DNA of 64,000 bases from Bacteroidales bacterium (GCA_009777095.1 WRMN01000001.1:1-64000); one strand, 5' to 3'. Counted from the stretch's first letter, positions 46,211 through 55,460 are shown. Program-made: numbers and translations. Notes: a model not told the origin generated them from the letters alone.

Positions 46211-47449
46211 ATGTTGATTATTAAAAATATTAAAAAGTTAGTGCAGGTGGAAGAAGCGCCGCGTGTGAAGGTTTGCGGGGCAGATATGGGACAACTGACT
46301 TGCATTGATAACGCCTTCCTGCTTATAGAAGACGAGCTGATTAAAGATTTCGGCCCGATGGAACAAATGCCGAAAGCGGACGACAATACTGATATTATAG
46401 ATGCAGTCGGCGGCATGGTCTTCCCTTCGTTTTGCGACTCGCACACGCATATCGTATATGCCGGCAGCCGCGAAATAGAATACATTGACAAGATACGCGG
46501 TCTTAGCTATGAAGAAATCGCAAAACGCGGCGGCGGCATTTTGAACTCAGCCCAACTGCTGCATCGCACTTCCGAAGACGAACTGTATGCTCAGGCCTTG
46601 GGACGCATCAACGAAATTATGCGCTTCGGCACCGGAGCTGTGGAAATCAAAAGCGGCTACGGCCTTAATACCGAAGATGAATTAAAGATGCTGCGGGTTA
46701 TTCGCCGCCTGAAAGCCGATACTCCGCTTACTATTAAGGCTACTTTCTTAGGAGCGCACGCCGTTCCGACTGAATATAAGGGCAGGCAAAGCGAGTATGT
46801 TGACCTTATTATTAATGAAATGCTTCCGCAAATAGCCGCAGAAGAATTGGCCGACTACATTGATGTTTTCTGCGAACAGGGATTTTTTACCACTGAAGAT
46901 ACGGAACGCCTGCTGATGGCCGGACTTCATTACGGGCTGCTGCCTAAAATTCATGCCAATCAGATGGCTTATTCCGGCGGTATTCAAACCGGCGTAAAAT
47001 ACGGCGCTTTGTCGGTGGACCACTTGGATTACACGGGCAAGGAGGAAATCAAATGTTTGTTGCATTCCGAGACCATGCCGACCTTGTTGCCCGGTTCTAA
47101 CTTCTTTCTGGCAGTCCCTTACCCCCCTGTCCGCGCCATGATTAACGCCGGATTGTCGGTAGCCATTGCTTCTAACTACAACCCCGGCTCTTCGCCTGCC
47201 GGCGATATGAAGTTTATGCTGTCCTTAGCCTGCATACAAATGAAAATGACTCCCGAAGAAGCTATTAATGCTGCCACCATTAACGGCGCTTATGCTATGG
47301 GCATCAGCGATACCCACGGCAGTATTTCTCGGGGAAAGGCGGCTAATGTATTTATCACTACGCCTATTCCCAATTATGAATTTATGCCCTACGCTTTTAC
47401 TACGCCTTTAATACATAAAATAGTGCTAAAAGGCAACTTATTAGGTTAA
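46211..47449 (+). CDS. hutI: Imidazolonepropionase
   Basis: 412 residues. It hydrolyses imidazolone propionate in histidine breakdown. Amidohydrolase motifs are present: FCDSHTHIVYAG (metal His pair), RGGGILNSAQLL, EIKSGYGL, KIHANQM and SNYNPGSSP. The other hut genes that usually sit beside it (hutH, hutU, ftcD) are not in the window, so it is either solitary or its partners lie elsewhere. Confidence 0.95.
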   Translation: MLIIKNIKKLVQVEEAPRVKVCGADMGQLTCIDNAFLLIEDELIKDFGPMEQMPKADDNTDIIDAVGGMVFPSFCDSHTHIVYAGSREIEYIDKIRGLSYEEIAKRGGGILNSAQLLHRTSEDELYAQALGRINEIMRFGTGAVEIKSGYGLNTEDELKMLRVIRRLKADTPLTIKATFLGAHAVPTEYKGRQSEYVDLIINEMLPQIAAEELADYIDVFCEQGFFTTEDTERLLMAGLHYGLLPKIHANQMAYSGGIQTGVKYGALSVDHLDYTGKEEIKCLLHSETMPTLLPGSNFFLAVPYPPVRAMINAGLSVAIASNYNPGSSPAGDMKFMLSLACIQMKMTPEEAINAATINGAYAMGISDTHGSISRGKAANVFITTPIPNYEFMPYAFTTPLIHKIVLKGNLLG

Positions 47450-47467
47450 AAAAATAATTTCTTAAAA

Positions 47468-47499
47468 TTTGTACGTCTCAAATTTTTGTAATACATTTG
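47468..47499 (+). promoter_or_regulatory. Promoter of the outer-membrane barrel gene
   Basis: TTTG (47468-47471), 20-bp spacer, TACATTTG (47492-47499), an exact consensus match. Start near 47506, 36 nt before the ATG at 47542. Confidence 0.8.
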
Positions 47500-47541
47500 C
47501 AAATGTTATTTTAAAATCTTTTTAAACTAAATTAAAAAACT

Positions 47542-48042
47542 ATGAAAAAACTTTTATTATTAGCTTGTGTAAGCGTAATTGCTTTTTCAACTGTACGTGC
47601 GCAAGAGGAAAGTCTTTCTGCCGGCAGTTTGATGTTTCAAACCAGTATAACCGGCTTGGAGGTTCAATTTACTGACGATTTCAACCTTAGCTTGGTTGTA
47701 CGTGGCGGGTACTTTATTGCCGATAAATTACCTATTTTGGCAGGAGTTGGCCTTCAGCACGTAAAAGATTTCGCCACAACTTTAGGCCTGCAAGCAGGTA
47801 TTGGTTATTTTATTACCAACGGTCTTTATTTGAATGCCTTAGGAACTCTGAATTATATTAGTCTTGAAGGTTATATGATGTCTGGTAACGTGAGCGTATT
47901 TGGCATAATCGGCGAGTTGGGTTATGCTTTATTCCTGAACAAGCATATTGCCATTGACCCTAAGTTGGTTTTGGAAGTTCCTTTCAAAGAAGGTTATAAG
48001 ACCTCATTAGGATTAGGCTGTGGTTTTACTATCTTTTTCTAA
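47542..48042 (+). CDS. Outer-membrane beta-barrel protein
   Basis: 166 residues with signal peptide ending VRAQ (about 20). Eight amphipathic strands with aromatic ends fit a small OmpA/OmpW-size barrel; the C-terminus ends in the barrel-type GFTIFF. Function unknown. Followed by an intrinsic terminator and then a second barrel gene of similar size but little sequence similarity. Confidence 0.8.
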   Translation: MKKLLLLACVSVIAFSTVRAQEESLSAGSLMFQTSITGLEVQFTDDFNLSLVVRGGYFIADKLPILAGVGLQHVKDFATTLGLQAGIGYFITNGLYLNALGTLNYISLEGYMMSGNVSVFGIIGELGYALFLNKHIAIDPKLVLEVPFKEGYKTSLGLGCGFTIFF

Positions 48043-48059
48043 ACAATTAAGCAATTTTA

Positions 48060-48100
48060 AACAGGCTGATTTCTTTCGGAAAGCAGCCTGTTTTCTTTTA
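48060..48100 (+). terminator. Intrinsic terminator after the first barrel gene
   Basis: AACAGGCTG (48060-48068) pairs with CAGCCTGTT (48084-48092), followed by TTTTCTTTTA. Confidence 0.82.
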
Positions 48101-48156
48101 TTATGTAGTTTTGTTCCAAATAACCAAAAAATAAACATTCTTAAAAACTAAAAATT

Positions 48157-48735
48157 ATGAAAAAAACATTGTTAATTGTAGTTGCCGTTATTATGGCAAG
48201 TAGTGTTTCGGCACAAGAAGGAACCTTTTATGTAGGACTTAGCGGAATTTCTGTTCCAATGGGATCCGAGGAAACAGAATGTATTACCGGTATTGCTTTT
48301 GACAAAAGCGGCAGCACCAGTACTACTATGTTTGGTATTGCTCCCGAACTCGGTTATTTTATTTCGAATAACTGGGCTGTTGGTCTTGGCGTAGGTTTTA
48401 ATTATGTCAACAAGGATTTTGGAGGCGGAAACAGCTCCAATGCTATCTTGTGGGGTGTTAAGCCGTATATTCGTTACTATGCTCTGAAAATTGAAAAATT
48501 CAGTTTATACCTTGATGGCGGTTTAAGTTACGCTTCCTCTAAAATAAAAGATCAGAAAGCTGTTCACATTTTCACTATCGGCGTTATACCTGCTGTTTCT
48601 TACAATGTAAGCGAGCGTTTTGCCATTAACGCTTCCATCGGCGGCATAGGCTATTCCGACTATGGTAATTCAAGAAACAGGTTCGCCTTGGCCTTAGATA
48701 GCGGTCTGGAATTTGGTTTGACTTTCTCCTTTTAG
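48157..48735 (+). CDS. Outer-membrane beta-barrel protein
   Basis: 192 residues. Signal peptide ends SVSAQ (about 20). The mature chain is glycine- and aromatic-rich with regular two-residue alternation and ends LEFGLTFSF, the outer-membrane insertion signal. It resembles porin-like outer membrane beta-barrel domain proteins. A TAGTTTTG element at 48106-48113 could be the -7 site. Converges with rplI across a bidirectional terminator. Confidence 0.82.
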   Translation: MKKTLLIVVAVIMASSVSAQEGTFYVGLSGISVPMGSEETECITGIAFDKSGSTSTTMFGIAPELGYFISNNWAVGLGVGFNYVNKDFGGGNSSNAILWGVKPYIRYYALKIEKFSLYLDGGLSYASSKIKDQKAVHIFTIGVIPAVSYNVSERFAINASIGGIGYSDYGNSRNRFALALDSGLEFGLTFSF

Positions 48736-48764
48736 TCCACGATTTTATAAGGATTGATAAATGC

Positions 48765-48797
48765 AAAAGAGAGCGCCTATCAGCGCTCTCTTTGTTT
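48765..48797. terminator. Bidirectional terminator
   Basis: GAGAGCGC (48769-48776) pairs with GCGCTCTC (48783-48790), with TTTGTTT to the right and AAAA (T-run on the other strand) to the left. It serves the barrel gene and the ribosomal operon. Confidence 0.85.
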
Positions 48798-48821
48798 ACA
48801 TTCAGCTATAATTCGCAGATA

Positions 48822-49277
48822 CTATTCGCCCACAACTTCAAATTTGAAGCGAGCCTTCACATCTTTGTAAATCTTCACGTCGGCCTCGTAAGTACCAACT
48901 TCTTTTACGTGGTCGGTGCCGCCTACGATAGTGATATTTCGGCGGTCGATTTCAAAACCGGTAGTAGCGGCTAAAACTTCTGCAATTTGAATATTGTTCA
49001 CCGAACCGAATATTTTACCGGTGCTGCTTACCTTAGCCGGTACATTTACAGTAACGCCTTCTATTTTTGCAGCTAAAGCTACAGCCTCTTCATGACGCTT
49101 CACTTCTTTGTGAGCGCGTTGTTTCATGTTCTCAGCGTGCATTTTTTTAGCCGATTCGGTAGCCAAGGTAGCATAACCTTTTGGAATAAGATAGTTGGTG
49201 GCATAACCGTTGCGTACAGTTACTATATCGTCTTTGTGCCCCAAGTGGGCAACGTCTTGTTTCAAGATAATTTCCAT
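48822..49277 (-). CDS. rplI: 50S ribosomal protein L9
   Basis: 151 residues. N-terminal rRNA-binding domain (MEIILKQDVAHLGHKDDIVT and VRNGYATNYLIPKGYA), a long connecting helix, and the C-terminal domain. L9 sits near the L1 stalk and helps keep reading frame. Last gene of rpsF-rpsR-rplI, 16 bp after rpsR. Confidence 0.97.
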   Translation of the reverse strand: MEIILKQDVAHLGHKDDIVTVRNGYATNYLIPKGYATLATESAKKMHAENMKQRAHKEVKRHEEAVALAAKIEGVTVNVPAKVSSTGKIFGSVNNIQIAEVLAATTGFEIDRRNITIVGGTDHVKEVGTYEADVKIYKDVKARFKFEVVGE

Positions 49278-49293
49278 AATCGTTCTCCTTTTA

Positions 49294-49578
49294 CTATTTG
49301 AGCAAATCGGTTACATAAGGCAACAAGGCCAAGTGGCGGGCGCGTTTAATAGCTTGCGACACCTTGTGCTGGAACTTCAAAGAAGTACCTGTTAAACGGC
49401 GGGGCAATATCTTACCCTGTTCGTTGAGGAATTTTTTCAAGAACTCCGCGTCCTTATAATCAATATACTTAATACCGGCCTTTTTGAAACGGCAGTATTT
49501 CTTCTTTTTCACATCTACTGTAGGCGGATTGAGGTAACGAATTTCGTTATTGCTTGACATTTGAACATTCATACTCAT
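49294..49578 (-). CDS. rpsR: 30S ribosomal protein S18
   Basis: 94 residues. The conserved [20 protein letters not shown] and [20 protein letters not shown] are present. S18 binds S6 on the 30S platform. The frame opens [12 protein letters not shown]; the start could also be the Met at residue 3 or 7. Three bases separate it from rpsF. Confidence 0.97.
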   Translation of the reverse strand: MSMNVQMSSNNEIRYLNPPTVDVKKKKYCRFKKAGIKYIDYKDAEFLKKFLNEQGKILPRRLTGTSLKFQHKVSQAIKRARHLALLPYVTDLLK

Positions 49579-49581
49579 GGC

Positions 49582-49932
49582 TTACTCTCCTTTTTTGTTT
49601 TCGGTTTTGTTACTGCGGCGCTTCTCGGCATACTCTATGGCATGTTTGTCCATAGAAAAAACCAGATACCGTATTATCCGCTCGTCGCGACGATACTGAA
49701 TATCTAATTTAGCAATAAATTCCGGATTGGCTTTGAATTCAATCAAATTGTAAAACCCGGTAGTTTTCTTTTGAATGGGGTAGGCCAGCTTTTTCAAACC
49801 CCAGTTTTCTTCGTGCACAATTTCACCGCCGTTTTCGGTAATGATGTCACGATACTTTTTTACCGCTTCCTTTATCTGGCTGTCAGATAAAACGGGAGTT
49901 GCAATGAAAACGGTTTCGTAATGTTTCAACAT
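49582..49932 (-). CDS. rpsF: 30S ribosomal protein S6
   Basis: 116 residues, [20 protein letters not shown] at the start and [20 protein letters not shown] near the end. First gene of the S6-S18-L9 operon. I see no obvious S6:S18 leader structure in the 40 nt between promoter and start. Confidence 0.97.
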   Translation of the reverse strand: MLKHYETVFIATPVLSDSQIKEAVKKYRDIITENGGEIVHEENWGLKKLAYPIQKKTTGFYNLIEFKANPEFIAKLDIQYRRDERIIRYLVFSMDKHAIEYAEKRRSNKTENKKGE

Positions 49933-49973
49933 AACTTTGTTTTTTTGTTAATAACTATTTTTAAAAAGGGCTG

Positions 49974-50005
49974 CAAAGATAGAAAAAATATACGAAACAG
50001 CCAAA
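49974..50005 (-). promoter_or_regulatory. Promoter of rpsF-rpsR-rplI
   Basis: Minus strand TTTG (50005-50002), 20-bp spacer, TATCTTTG (49981-49974). Start near 49967, 35 nt before rpsF. Confidence 0.8.
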
Positions 50006-50122
50006 AAAAATATAAAAACAAGAATTTCAGTGCTGATAATTAATGCATTATGTTTTCTTAATAAAAAGTTTACATTTACTTAACATACTTGTGTTATTTT
50101 TGTTACAAAATACCAAGAACCT

Positions 50123-50773
50123 ATGAAAATTGATAATTTCTTGCAACTATTTGTTGTTAAAGAGCGTAAATTCTTTCCGTTATTTAAGCAACAAGGTGAA
50201 TACCTGTTAACCGCCGCAAAACTGTTAGCCGAACAAGTCAGGGAACCCGATGTAGAAAAACAAAAATTGCTTTATCGCGAAATCAAAATTGTAGAAACAA
50301 AGGGGGATACCATAGCTGCAACAATTTATGATGAAATCAACAGAAGTTTTGTTACGCCCTTTGAGCGTGATGATATCCAATCGCTTACGTCAAATGCCGA
50401 TTCCTTTTTGGATATTATTAACGGTACAGGTAAAAAGATTGTAATGTACCAACCCTGTCCTATTACGCAACACATGGTTCAGATAGCTGACTTTGCTGTA
50501 GAAGCTGCCCAAATATTATGCGATATACTTAGTAATCTGGAAACTATCCGAAAAAACACCCAAAAAGTACTTGAACAATGTAGGCGTATTAAGGTAATTG
50601 AACATGAATGCGATGATCTATACGAACTGTCGGTTGTACATATTTTGTCTCTTGTTGAAAAAGCAATGCCCCTTCTGAAACAAAAAGAGATTGTAACGAA
50701 TTTGGAAGAGCTTACCGACTGCGCCCATGATGTGGGTAATATTATCCGTCGTATTATTGTAAAATTCGCTTAA
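50123..50773 (+). CDS. DUF47/PhoU-like phosphate-transport accessory protein
   Basis: 216 residues, all alpha, with the two three-helix bundles of the PhoU-like DUF47 family: KIVETKGDTIAATIYDEINR then FVTPFERDDIQSL, and KVIEHECDDLYE with LEELTDCAHDVGNII in the second half; the E/DxxxD-type metal residues are visible. Such proteins regulate the Pit transporter encoded next. A TATTTTTG element at 50095-50102 may be the -7 site. Nine bases separate it from the transporter gene. Confidence 0.92.
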   Translation: MKIDNFLQLFVVKERKFFPLFKQQGEYLLTAAKLLAEQVREPDVEKQKLLYREIKIVETKGDTIAATIYDEINRSFVTPFERDDIQSLTSNADSFLDIINGTGKKIVMYQPCPITQHMVQIADFAVEAAQILCDILSNLETIRKNTQKVLEQCRRIKVIEHECDDLYELSVVHILSLVEKAMPLLKQKEIVTNLEELTDCAHDVGNIIRRIIVKFA

Positions 50774-50782
50774 CCCCCTTGT

Positions 50783-51778
50783 ATGCTTACACTTGTTATT
50801 ATAGGCATTGCCATTGCATTGATTTTCGATTTTCTTAACGGAATGAACGATGCTGCTAATTCTATAGCCACTATTGTTGCTTCGCGAGTACTTTCTCCTT
50901 TTGTGGCTGTACTGTGGGCTGCTTTTTGGAACTTTGCCGCCTATTTTCTTTTTAGCGTTACCGTGGCCAATACCGTAGGACAAGGCATTGTATTGCCTCA
51001 ATTTACTGATGTATATATGATTCTTTCTGCTTTGATAGGCGCTGTAATTTGGGTTTATATTTGTACAATGAGAGGCCTGCCCATTAGTGTATCGCACGCC
51101 CTTATCGGCGGATTGGTTGGCTCGGCTTTGTTTGTACACGGCACACAAGCCTTAGTGTGGAGCGGTATCTTAAAAATAGCTTTATTCATAGTGCTGTCTC
51201 CTGTCATAGGATTAGTACTGGGATTTTTATTGATGTGCTTGATGATGTGGTTATTTAAACGCTCCAATCCCTTTAAAACCGACAAACTTTTTCAGGGATT
51301 ACAATTGCTCTCATCGGCTGTTTTTAGTTTGGGGCATGGGGGAAACGATGCACAAAAAACCATGGGAATTATTGCCATATTATTATTCAGCGGCGGATTT
51401 TTAGGAGGCGAATTTCATATCCCCGAATGGGTTGTTTTCACCTGTTACACGACCATCTCCTTAGGCACGCTTGTCGGCGGCCATAAGGTGATTAAAACGC
51501 TGGGCGATGGCTTGGCAAGTATAAAGCCCTTTCAGGGATTTTGCGCCGAAACTTCCGGTGCTATAACCTTAATCGGTACAGCTGTTGCCGGTATTCCGGT
51601 AAGCACTACGCATACCATTACCGGTTCTATCATAGGCGTAGGCGTTACTAAAGGATTTGCTTCCGTGCGTTGGGGGACAGCAGCAAACATAGTGGCGGCC
51701 TGGATTATTACCATTCCGGCTACCTTAGTCATTTCAGGCATAATTTGTTGGATAGTCAGGATGTTTGTGACGGTATAA
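50783..51778 (+). CDS. Low-affinity inorganic phosphate transporter (Pit family)
   Basis: 331 residues, about ten membrane segments. The two inverted repeats of the family each carry the GxNDA-type signature: DFLNGMNDAANSIATIVASR near residue 14 and FSLGHGGNDAQKTMG near residue 185. It couples phosphate uptake to ions. In an operon with its DUF47 regulator. Confidence 0.94.
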   Translation: MLTLVIIGIAIALIFDFLNGMNDAANSIATIVASRVLSPFVAVLWAAFWNFAAYFLFSVTVANTVGQGIVLPQFTDVYMILSALIGAVIWVYICTMRGLPISVSHALIGGLVGSALFVHGTQALVWSGILKIALFIVLSPVIGLVLGFLLMCLMMWLFKRSNPFKTDKLFQGLQLLSSAVFSLGHGGNDAQKTMGIIAILLFSGGFLGGEFHIPEWVVFTCYTTISLGTLVGGHKVIKTLGDGLASIKPFQGFCAETSGAITLIGTAVAGIPVSTTHTITGSIIGVGVTKGFASVRWGTAANIVAAWIITIPATLVISGIICWIVRMFVTV

Positions 51779-51961
51779 GAACAAGTACGTATTTCTTTAA
51801 CCACCTTAAAAAGACTTGTTGTGTAGTTTCTCAATCCACCTCATACCGCCACAGTCAACACCCAAAACAAAAATTTAAAGACCAACGCGTTTTTTAAACA
51901 CTAACAACCTTTTATAATACTTAGGTTGTATTGATAATAACCAAAAGTTTAAAATCCGATG

Positions 51962-51992
51962 CAAATATAAACCATAAATTTATATTATGCAA
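51962..51992 (-). promoter_or_regulatory. Orphan promoter, minus strand
   Basis: Minus strand TTG (51992-51990), 20-bp spacer, TATATTTG (51969-51962). It points into a gene-free stretch (51779-51955) and then antisense to the phosphate transporter's 3' end. A hairpin ACAACCT/AGGTTGT lies about 25-55 nt into the predicted RNA (51902-51928). Confidence 0.6.
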
Positions 51993-52037
51993 CTTTTAGT
52001 TCTTATTTTTTATTTTTAAATGCCCGATTTTTGCAGT

Positions 52038-52436
52038 ATGGAAATGGATAAAAAAATTCTGAAAAAATTGGGCGACCGTATAAGGTTGTTACGAATGGAC
52101 AAAGAATTAACCCAGGAAAATATGGCTATTGATCTGGGGATCTCTATTACAGCTTATTCTAAGATTGAGCGGGGACAAACCAATATATCCTACTTGCGAT
52201 TGTTGCAAATTGCCGAAGTGCTGGGTGTAAGTTCCTTAAAAATCACCCACCCTGACGTGGACAGGCATTCCGACAATAGCATTATTGTAAGAGACTACAA
52301 TCCAAATCAATACGATACTGTTTCCTTGCTGCAACGTGTTCACAGATTAGAAGAGGACATTCATCAATTTCAAAAAATCTTAGTTGATAAGGAAGACATT
52401 ATCACCTTGCTCAAGGAGAAACTGACAGATAAGTGA
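52038..52436 (+). CDS. XRE-family helix-turn-helix regulator
   Basis: 132 residues from ATG 52038 (52044 is an alternative). The N-terminal HTH_3 domain reads LGDRIRLLRMDKELTQENMA then SITAYSKIERGQTNISYLRL; the remaining 65 residues form a probable coiled coil (LLQRVHRLEEDIHQFQKIL) for dimerisation. Targets unknown. A GATTTTTG at 52026-52033 just before the ATG could mean a nearly leaderless transcript. Converges with prfA. Confidence 0.88.
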   Translation: MEMDKKILKKLGDRIRLLRMDKELTQENMAIDLGISITAYSKIERGQTNISYLRLLQIAEVLGVSSLKITHPDVDRHSDNSIIVRDYNPNQYDTVSLLQRVHRLEEDIHQFQKILVDKEDIITLLKEKLTDK

Positions 52437-52507
52437 TTTGATGGACGGTTGGTGTCTCTTTGAACTTTAAACATTCAATCGTAAACAGTCCATTATTCAT
52501 AATTACC

Positions 52508-53593
52508 CTACTGTTCCCCCTCCTTCAGCCGCTCGGCGTTTTCGGCTACTTGCAGTTGATCTATCACGTCCTGAATGTCGCCGTCCATAAAGACCGGAAG
52601 GTTGTACATGGTGTAGTTGATCCGATGGTCGGTAACGCGGCTTTGCGGGTAGTTGTAGGTGCGGATTTTAGCGGAACGGTCGCCGGTGGATACCATGGTC
52701 TTGCGCTTACTCGAAATATCGTTCAGGTATTTTTCGTACTCCAAATTGTACAATCGCGTACGTAATTCTACCAAAGCTTTATCGAAGTTCTTGATCTGTG
52801 ATTTTTCGTCCTGACATTGCACCACAATACCGGAGGGAATATGGGTCAGGCGGATAGCTGAGTAAGTAGTGTTGACTGACTGTCCGCCGGGGCCGGAGGA
52901 GCAAAACGTGTCTTTGCGCACATCGTTCATATTCAGTTCCACGTCGAACTCATCGGCTTCGGGCAACACGGCTACCGAAGCGGCAGAGGTATGCACTCGT
53001 CCCTGTGTTTCGGTTTGCGGCACGCGCTGTACGCGATGCACGCCGCTTTCGTATTTCAGTACGCCGTAAACCCCGTTGCCCTTCACCTCGCAAATAACTT
53101 CCTTAAATCCGCCAACCGTTCCTTCCGATGTGGTATTTACTTCAATTTTCCAACCCTTTTTCTCGGCAAATTTGTTGTACATACGGAACAAATCGCCTGC
53201 AAAAATAGAGGCTTCATCGCCGCCTGTGCCGGCACGGATTTCCAAAATAGCGTTCTTGCTATCTTGCGGGTCGGCCGGAATTAACAATAATTTAATTTCT
53301 TCTTCTAAAACAGGAATTTCTACTTCTAAACTGTCTATTTCTGCTTTAGCCATTTCGCGCAGTTCTTCGTCTTTTTCAGTTGTCAAAATTTCTTTGGCTG
53401 ATGAAAGATGGTTCAGCATCATCTTGTATTTGGCACAGGCGGCCACAATGGGTTCAAGCTCCTTATATTCTTTATTAAGAGCTATATAGCGTTTCATATC
53501 CGCCATTATATTCGGGTCGGAGATTTGTTCGCTAATTTGTTGGTATTTTTCTGTAAGTCCCTCTAACTTAACTAATATACTATTGTCGCTCAT
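52508..53593 (-). CDS. prfA: Peptide chain release factor 1
   Basis: 361 residues. It reads UAA and UAG and triggers peptide release. The catalytic loop GPGGQSVNTTYSAIRLTHIP contains GGQ near residue 235, and the recognition domain lies before it (RVQRVPQTETQGRVHTSAAS follows the GTGGDEAS hinge). No sign of the frameshift used by RF2. Its promoter overlaps that of the divergent acyltransferase gene. Confidence 0.97.
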   Translation of the reverse strand: MSDNSILVKLEGLTEKYQQISEQISDPNIMADMKRYIALNKEYKELEPIVAACAKYKMMLNHLSSAKEILTTEKDEELREMAKAEIDSLEVEIPVLEEEIKLLLIPADPQDSKNAILEIRAGTGGDEASIFAGDLFRMYNKFAEKKGWKIEVNTTSEGTVGGFKEVICEVKGNGVYGVLKYESGVHRVQRVPQTETQGRVHTSAASVAVLPEADEFDVELNMNDVRKDTFCSSGPGGQSVNTTYSAIRLTHIPSGIVVQCQDEKSQIKNFDKALVELRTRLYNLEYEKYLNDISSKRKTMVSTGDRSAKIRTYNYPQSRVTDHRINYTMYNLPVFMDGDIQDVIDQLQVAENAERLKEGEQ

Positions 53594-53615
53594 ATAAAAT
53601 ATTTCTTCATTAAAA

Positions 53616-53651
53616 CTTGCAAAGATAATTATTTTTACCTAAATTTGCAAG
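53616..53651. promoter_or_regulatory. Palindromic overlapping divergent promoters
   Basis: Plus strand: TTG (53617-53619), 20 bp, TAAATTTG (53640-53647) for the acyltransferase. Minus strand: TTG (53650-53648), 20 bp, TATCTTTG (53627-53620) for prfA. Each -33 element is the complement of the end of the other -7 element, in the perfect arms CTTGCAAA (53616-53623) and TTTGCAAG (53644-53651). Confidence 0.75.
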
Positions 53652-53671
53652 ATAAACAATAATTTACCGAA

Positions 53672-54508
53672 GTGGAAGACCAATCGAATATACCTGTTTT
53701 TGTAGATGTTGACAAGCTTATAGCATCTAAAAATCCTGCCTTGCTGAAATGGATTCCGCGCTTTGTGCGTAACTATATCAAGCGGGTGGTGCATCAGGAC
53801 GAGATAAACTACATCATACATACTTATGGCCCCCGTCAAGGCATAGGCTTTGTGAACGGCATTATCTACGAGCATTTTCAGATCTCTTACGCTACTCATG
53901 GTTTAGAGGCTATTCCTGCCGTCGGCCGTTATGTTTTTGCCTCGAATCACCCCTTAGGCGCTTTTGACGGTTTGGTTCTGATGAGCGCTATCGGCGCCCG
54001 TTTTGAACATATTCGTTTTATAGTGAACGACCTGCTGTTGAACATCAAATCGTTCGACCCCTTGTTTGTGCCGGTGAATAAGCATGGCCGCCAATCAACA
54101 ACTTACGCAGGAAAAATAGAAGAAGTGTATGCCGCCGAGGACACGCAGGTATTGAACTTTCCTGCCGGCCTCTGCTCCCGCCGAATTAAGGGAGAAATTA
54201 CCGATTTACCATGGAAACGCAACTTTCTACACAAAGCCATACATTATCGCCGCGACATTGTTCCTGTTTATTTCGACGGACGTAATTCCAATTTCTTTTA
54301 CCGTTTGGCGAATTTTCGGAAATTCTTGGGAATAAAGGCCAATATTGAAATGTTTTATTTGCCCAATGAACTTTTTAAACAGAAAAAAGCGCATTATAAT
54401 GTTTATTTCGGAGAGCCTATACCTTATCAAACCTTTGATAAGAGCAGAACTGTAGAAGAGTGGACAAAAGTGATACGTGAAAAAGCTTATGCATTAAAAC
54501 CAAGATAA
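53672..54508 (+). CDS. glsA: O-acyltransferase of glycine-lipid synthesis (GlsA-like)
   Basis: 278 residues from a GTG start; no ATG is near. PlsC-type acyltransferase fold with the HX4D motif in ASNHPLGAFDG and the pocket residues FPAGLCSRR in place of the usual EGTR. In Bacteroides, GlsB makes N-acyl glycine and GlsA adds the second, O-linked acyl chain to form the glycine (flavolipin-type) lipids. The N-acyltransferase gene follows after one base, which fits that pair. Confidence 0.8.
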   Translation: MEDQSNIPVFVDVDKLIASKNPALLKWIPRFVRNYIKRVVHQDEINYIIHTYGPRQGIGFVNGIIYEHFQISYATHGLEAIPAVGRYVFASNHPLGAFDGLVLMSAIGARFEHIRFIVNDLLLNIKSFDPLFVPVNKHGRQSTTYAGKIEEVYAAEDTQVLNFPAGLCSRRIKGEITDLPWKRNFLHKAIHYRRDIVPVYFDGRNSNFFYRLANFRKFLGIKANIEMFYLPNELFKQKKAHYNVYFGEPIPYQTFDKSRTVEEWTKVIREKAYALKPR

Positions 54509-54509
54509 T

Positions 54510-55460
54510 ATGGAAGCCGTAATTGCCCCTATAGACAGAAAAATATTGAGACAGGAATTAACTCCCGAAAAATTTGTCCGCTATACCAACAATGGCAGTA
54601 ATAAACTTTATGTGATAACAGCCCACGATTCGCCCAATGTGATGCACGAAATCGGGCGCTTGCGCGAAATTTCCTTCCGTGCTGCAGGCGGCGGTACCGG
54701 TAAAAGCATGGATATTGATGCCTTCGACACCAACGAAAATCCATACAAACAATTAATCGTATGGGATCCGAGGGCTAAAGAAATATTGGGCGGCTATCGT
54801 TATATTTATGCAGGCGTAGTGAAAGAAGAAGAGTTGGCTACTTCGGAATTATTTACTTTTTCCGACAAATTCTCCGATAAATACCTGCCGAGAACCATTG
54901 AACTGGGGCGTTCTTTTGTTCAGCCGAATTACCAAAGTACCCGCCTGCACAGTAAAGGGCTGTATGCCCTCGATAACCTCTGGGACGGACTCGGCGCTTT
55001 GGTGCTGCGCTACCCCGAAGTGAATTATTTTTTCGGAAAGGTAACCATGTACGTCTCCTATAATACCGAAGCCCGTAATTTGTTACTGTATTTCCTTCGC
55101 AAACATTTTGCCGACCACGATAAATTGGTTAGGCCCATCTATCCTTTGGAAACCAATATAGATGAAGAACAGATGCAGAAAGTGCTTGTCGGGGTCGATT
55201 ATAAAGAAGATTACCGCATTTTGCTGAGAGAATTACGCGCCATGGGTGAAAATCTTCCTCCCTTAATTAATTCTTATATGAAACTTTCGCCTTCGATGAA
55301 GGTATTCGGAACTGCGGTTAATCCCGGTTTCGGAGGAGTAGAGGAAACAGGCATCTTGATAAAAATCAGTGATATTTATGCCGAAAAAATTGAACGCTAC
55401 ACAGCACCTGTAAGGCGCATGGCACAAAAATTGCGCGCCCGTTGGTGGGTGCAAAGATGA
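54510..55460 (+). CDS. glsB: N-acyltransferase of glycine-lipid synthesis (GlsB-like)
   Basis: 316 residues. A GNAT-like acyltransferase of the OlsB/hemolysin-like type: LREISFRAAGGGTGKSMDID, then GGYRYIYAG and the conserved ELGRSFVQPNYQ. It should transfer a 3-hydroxyacyl chain from acyl carrier protein to an amino acid. Immediately after the glsA-like gene and 40 bp before the alpha-2-macroglobulin gene, so all three may be cotranscribed. Confidence 0.82.
   Translation: MEAVIAPIDRKILRQELTPEKFVRYTNNGSNKLYVITAHDSPNVMHEIGRLREISFRAAGGGTGKSMDIDAFDTNENPYKQLIVWDPRAKEILGGYRYIYAGVVKEEELATSELFTFSDKFSDKYLPRTIELGRSFVQPNYQSTRLHSKGLYALDNLWDGLGALVLRYPEVNYFFGKVTMYVSYNTEARNLLLYFLRKHFADHDKLVRPIYPLETNIDEEQMQKVLVGVDYKEDYRILLRELRAMGENLPPLINSYMKLSPSMKVFGTAVNPGFGGVEETGILIKISDIYAEKIERYTAPVRRMAQKLRARWWVQR

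Noticed and set aside
49933-49973. S6:S18 ribosomal leader ahead of rpsF
   Set aside because: The transcript leader is only about 35 nt and shows no convincing stem-bulge with the S6:S18 motif.
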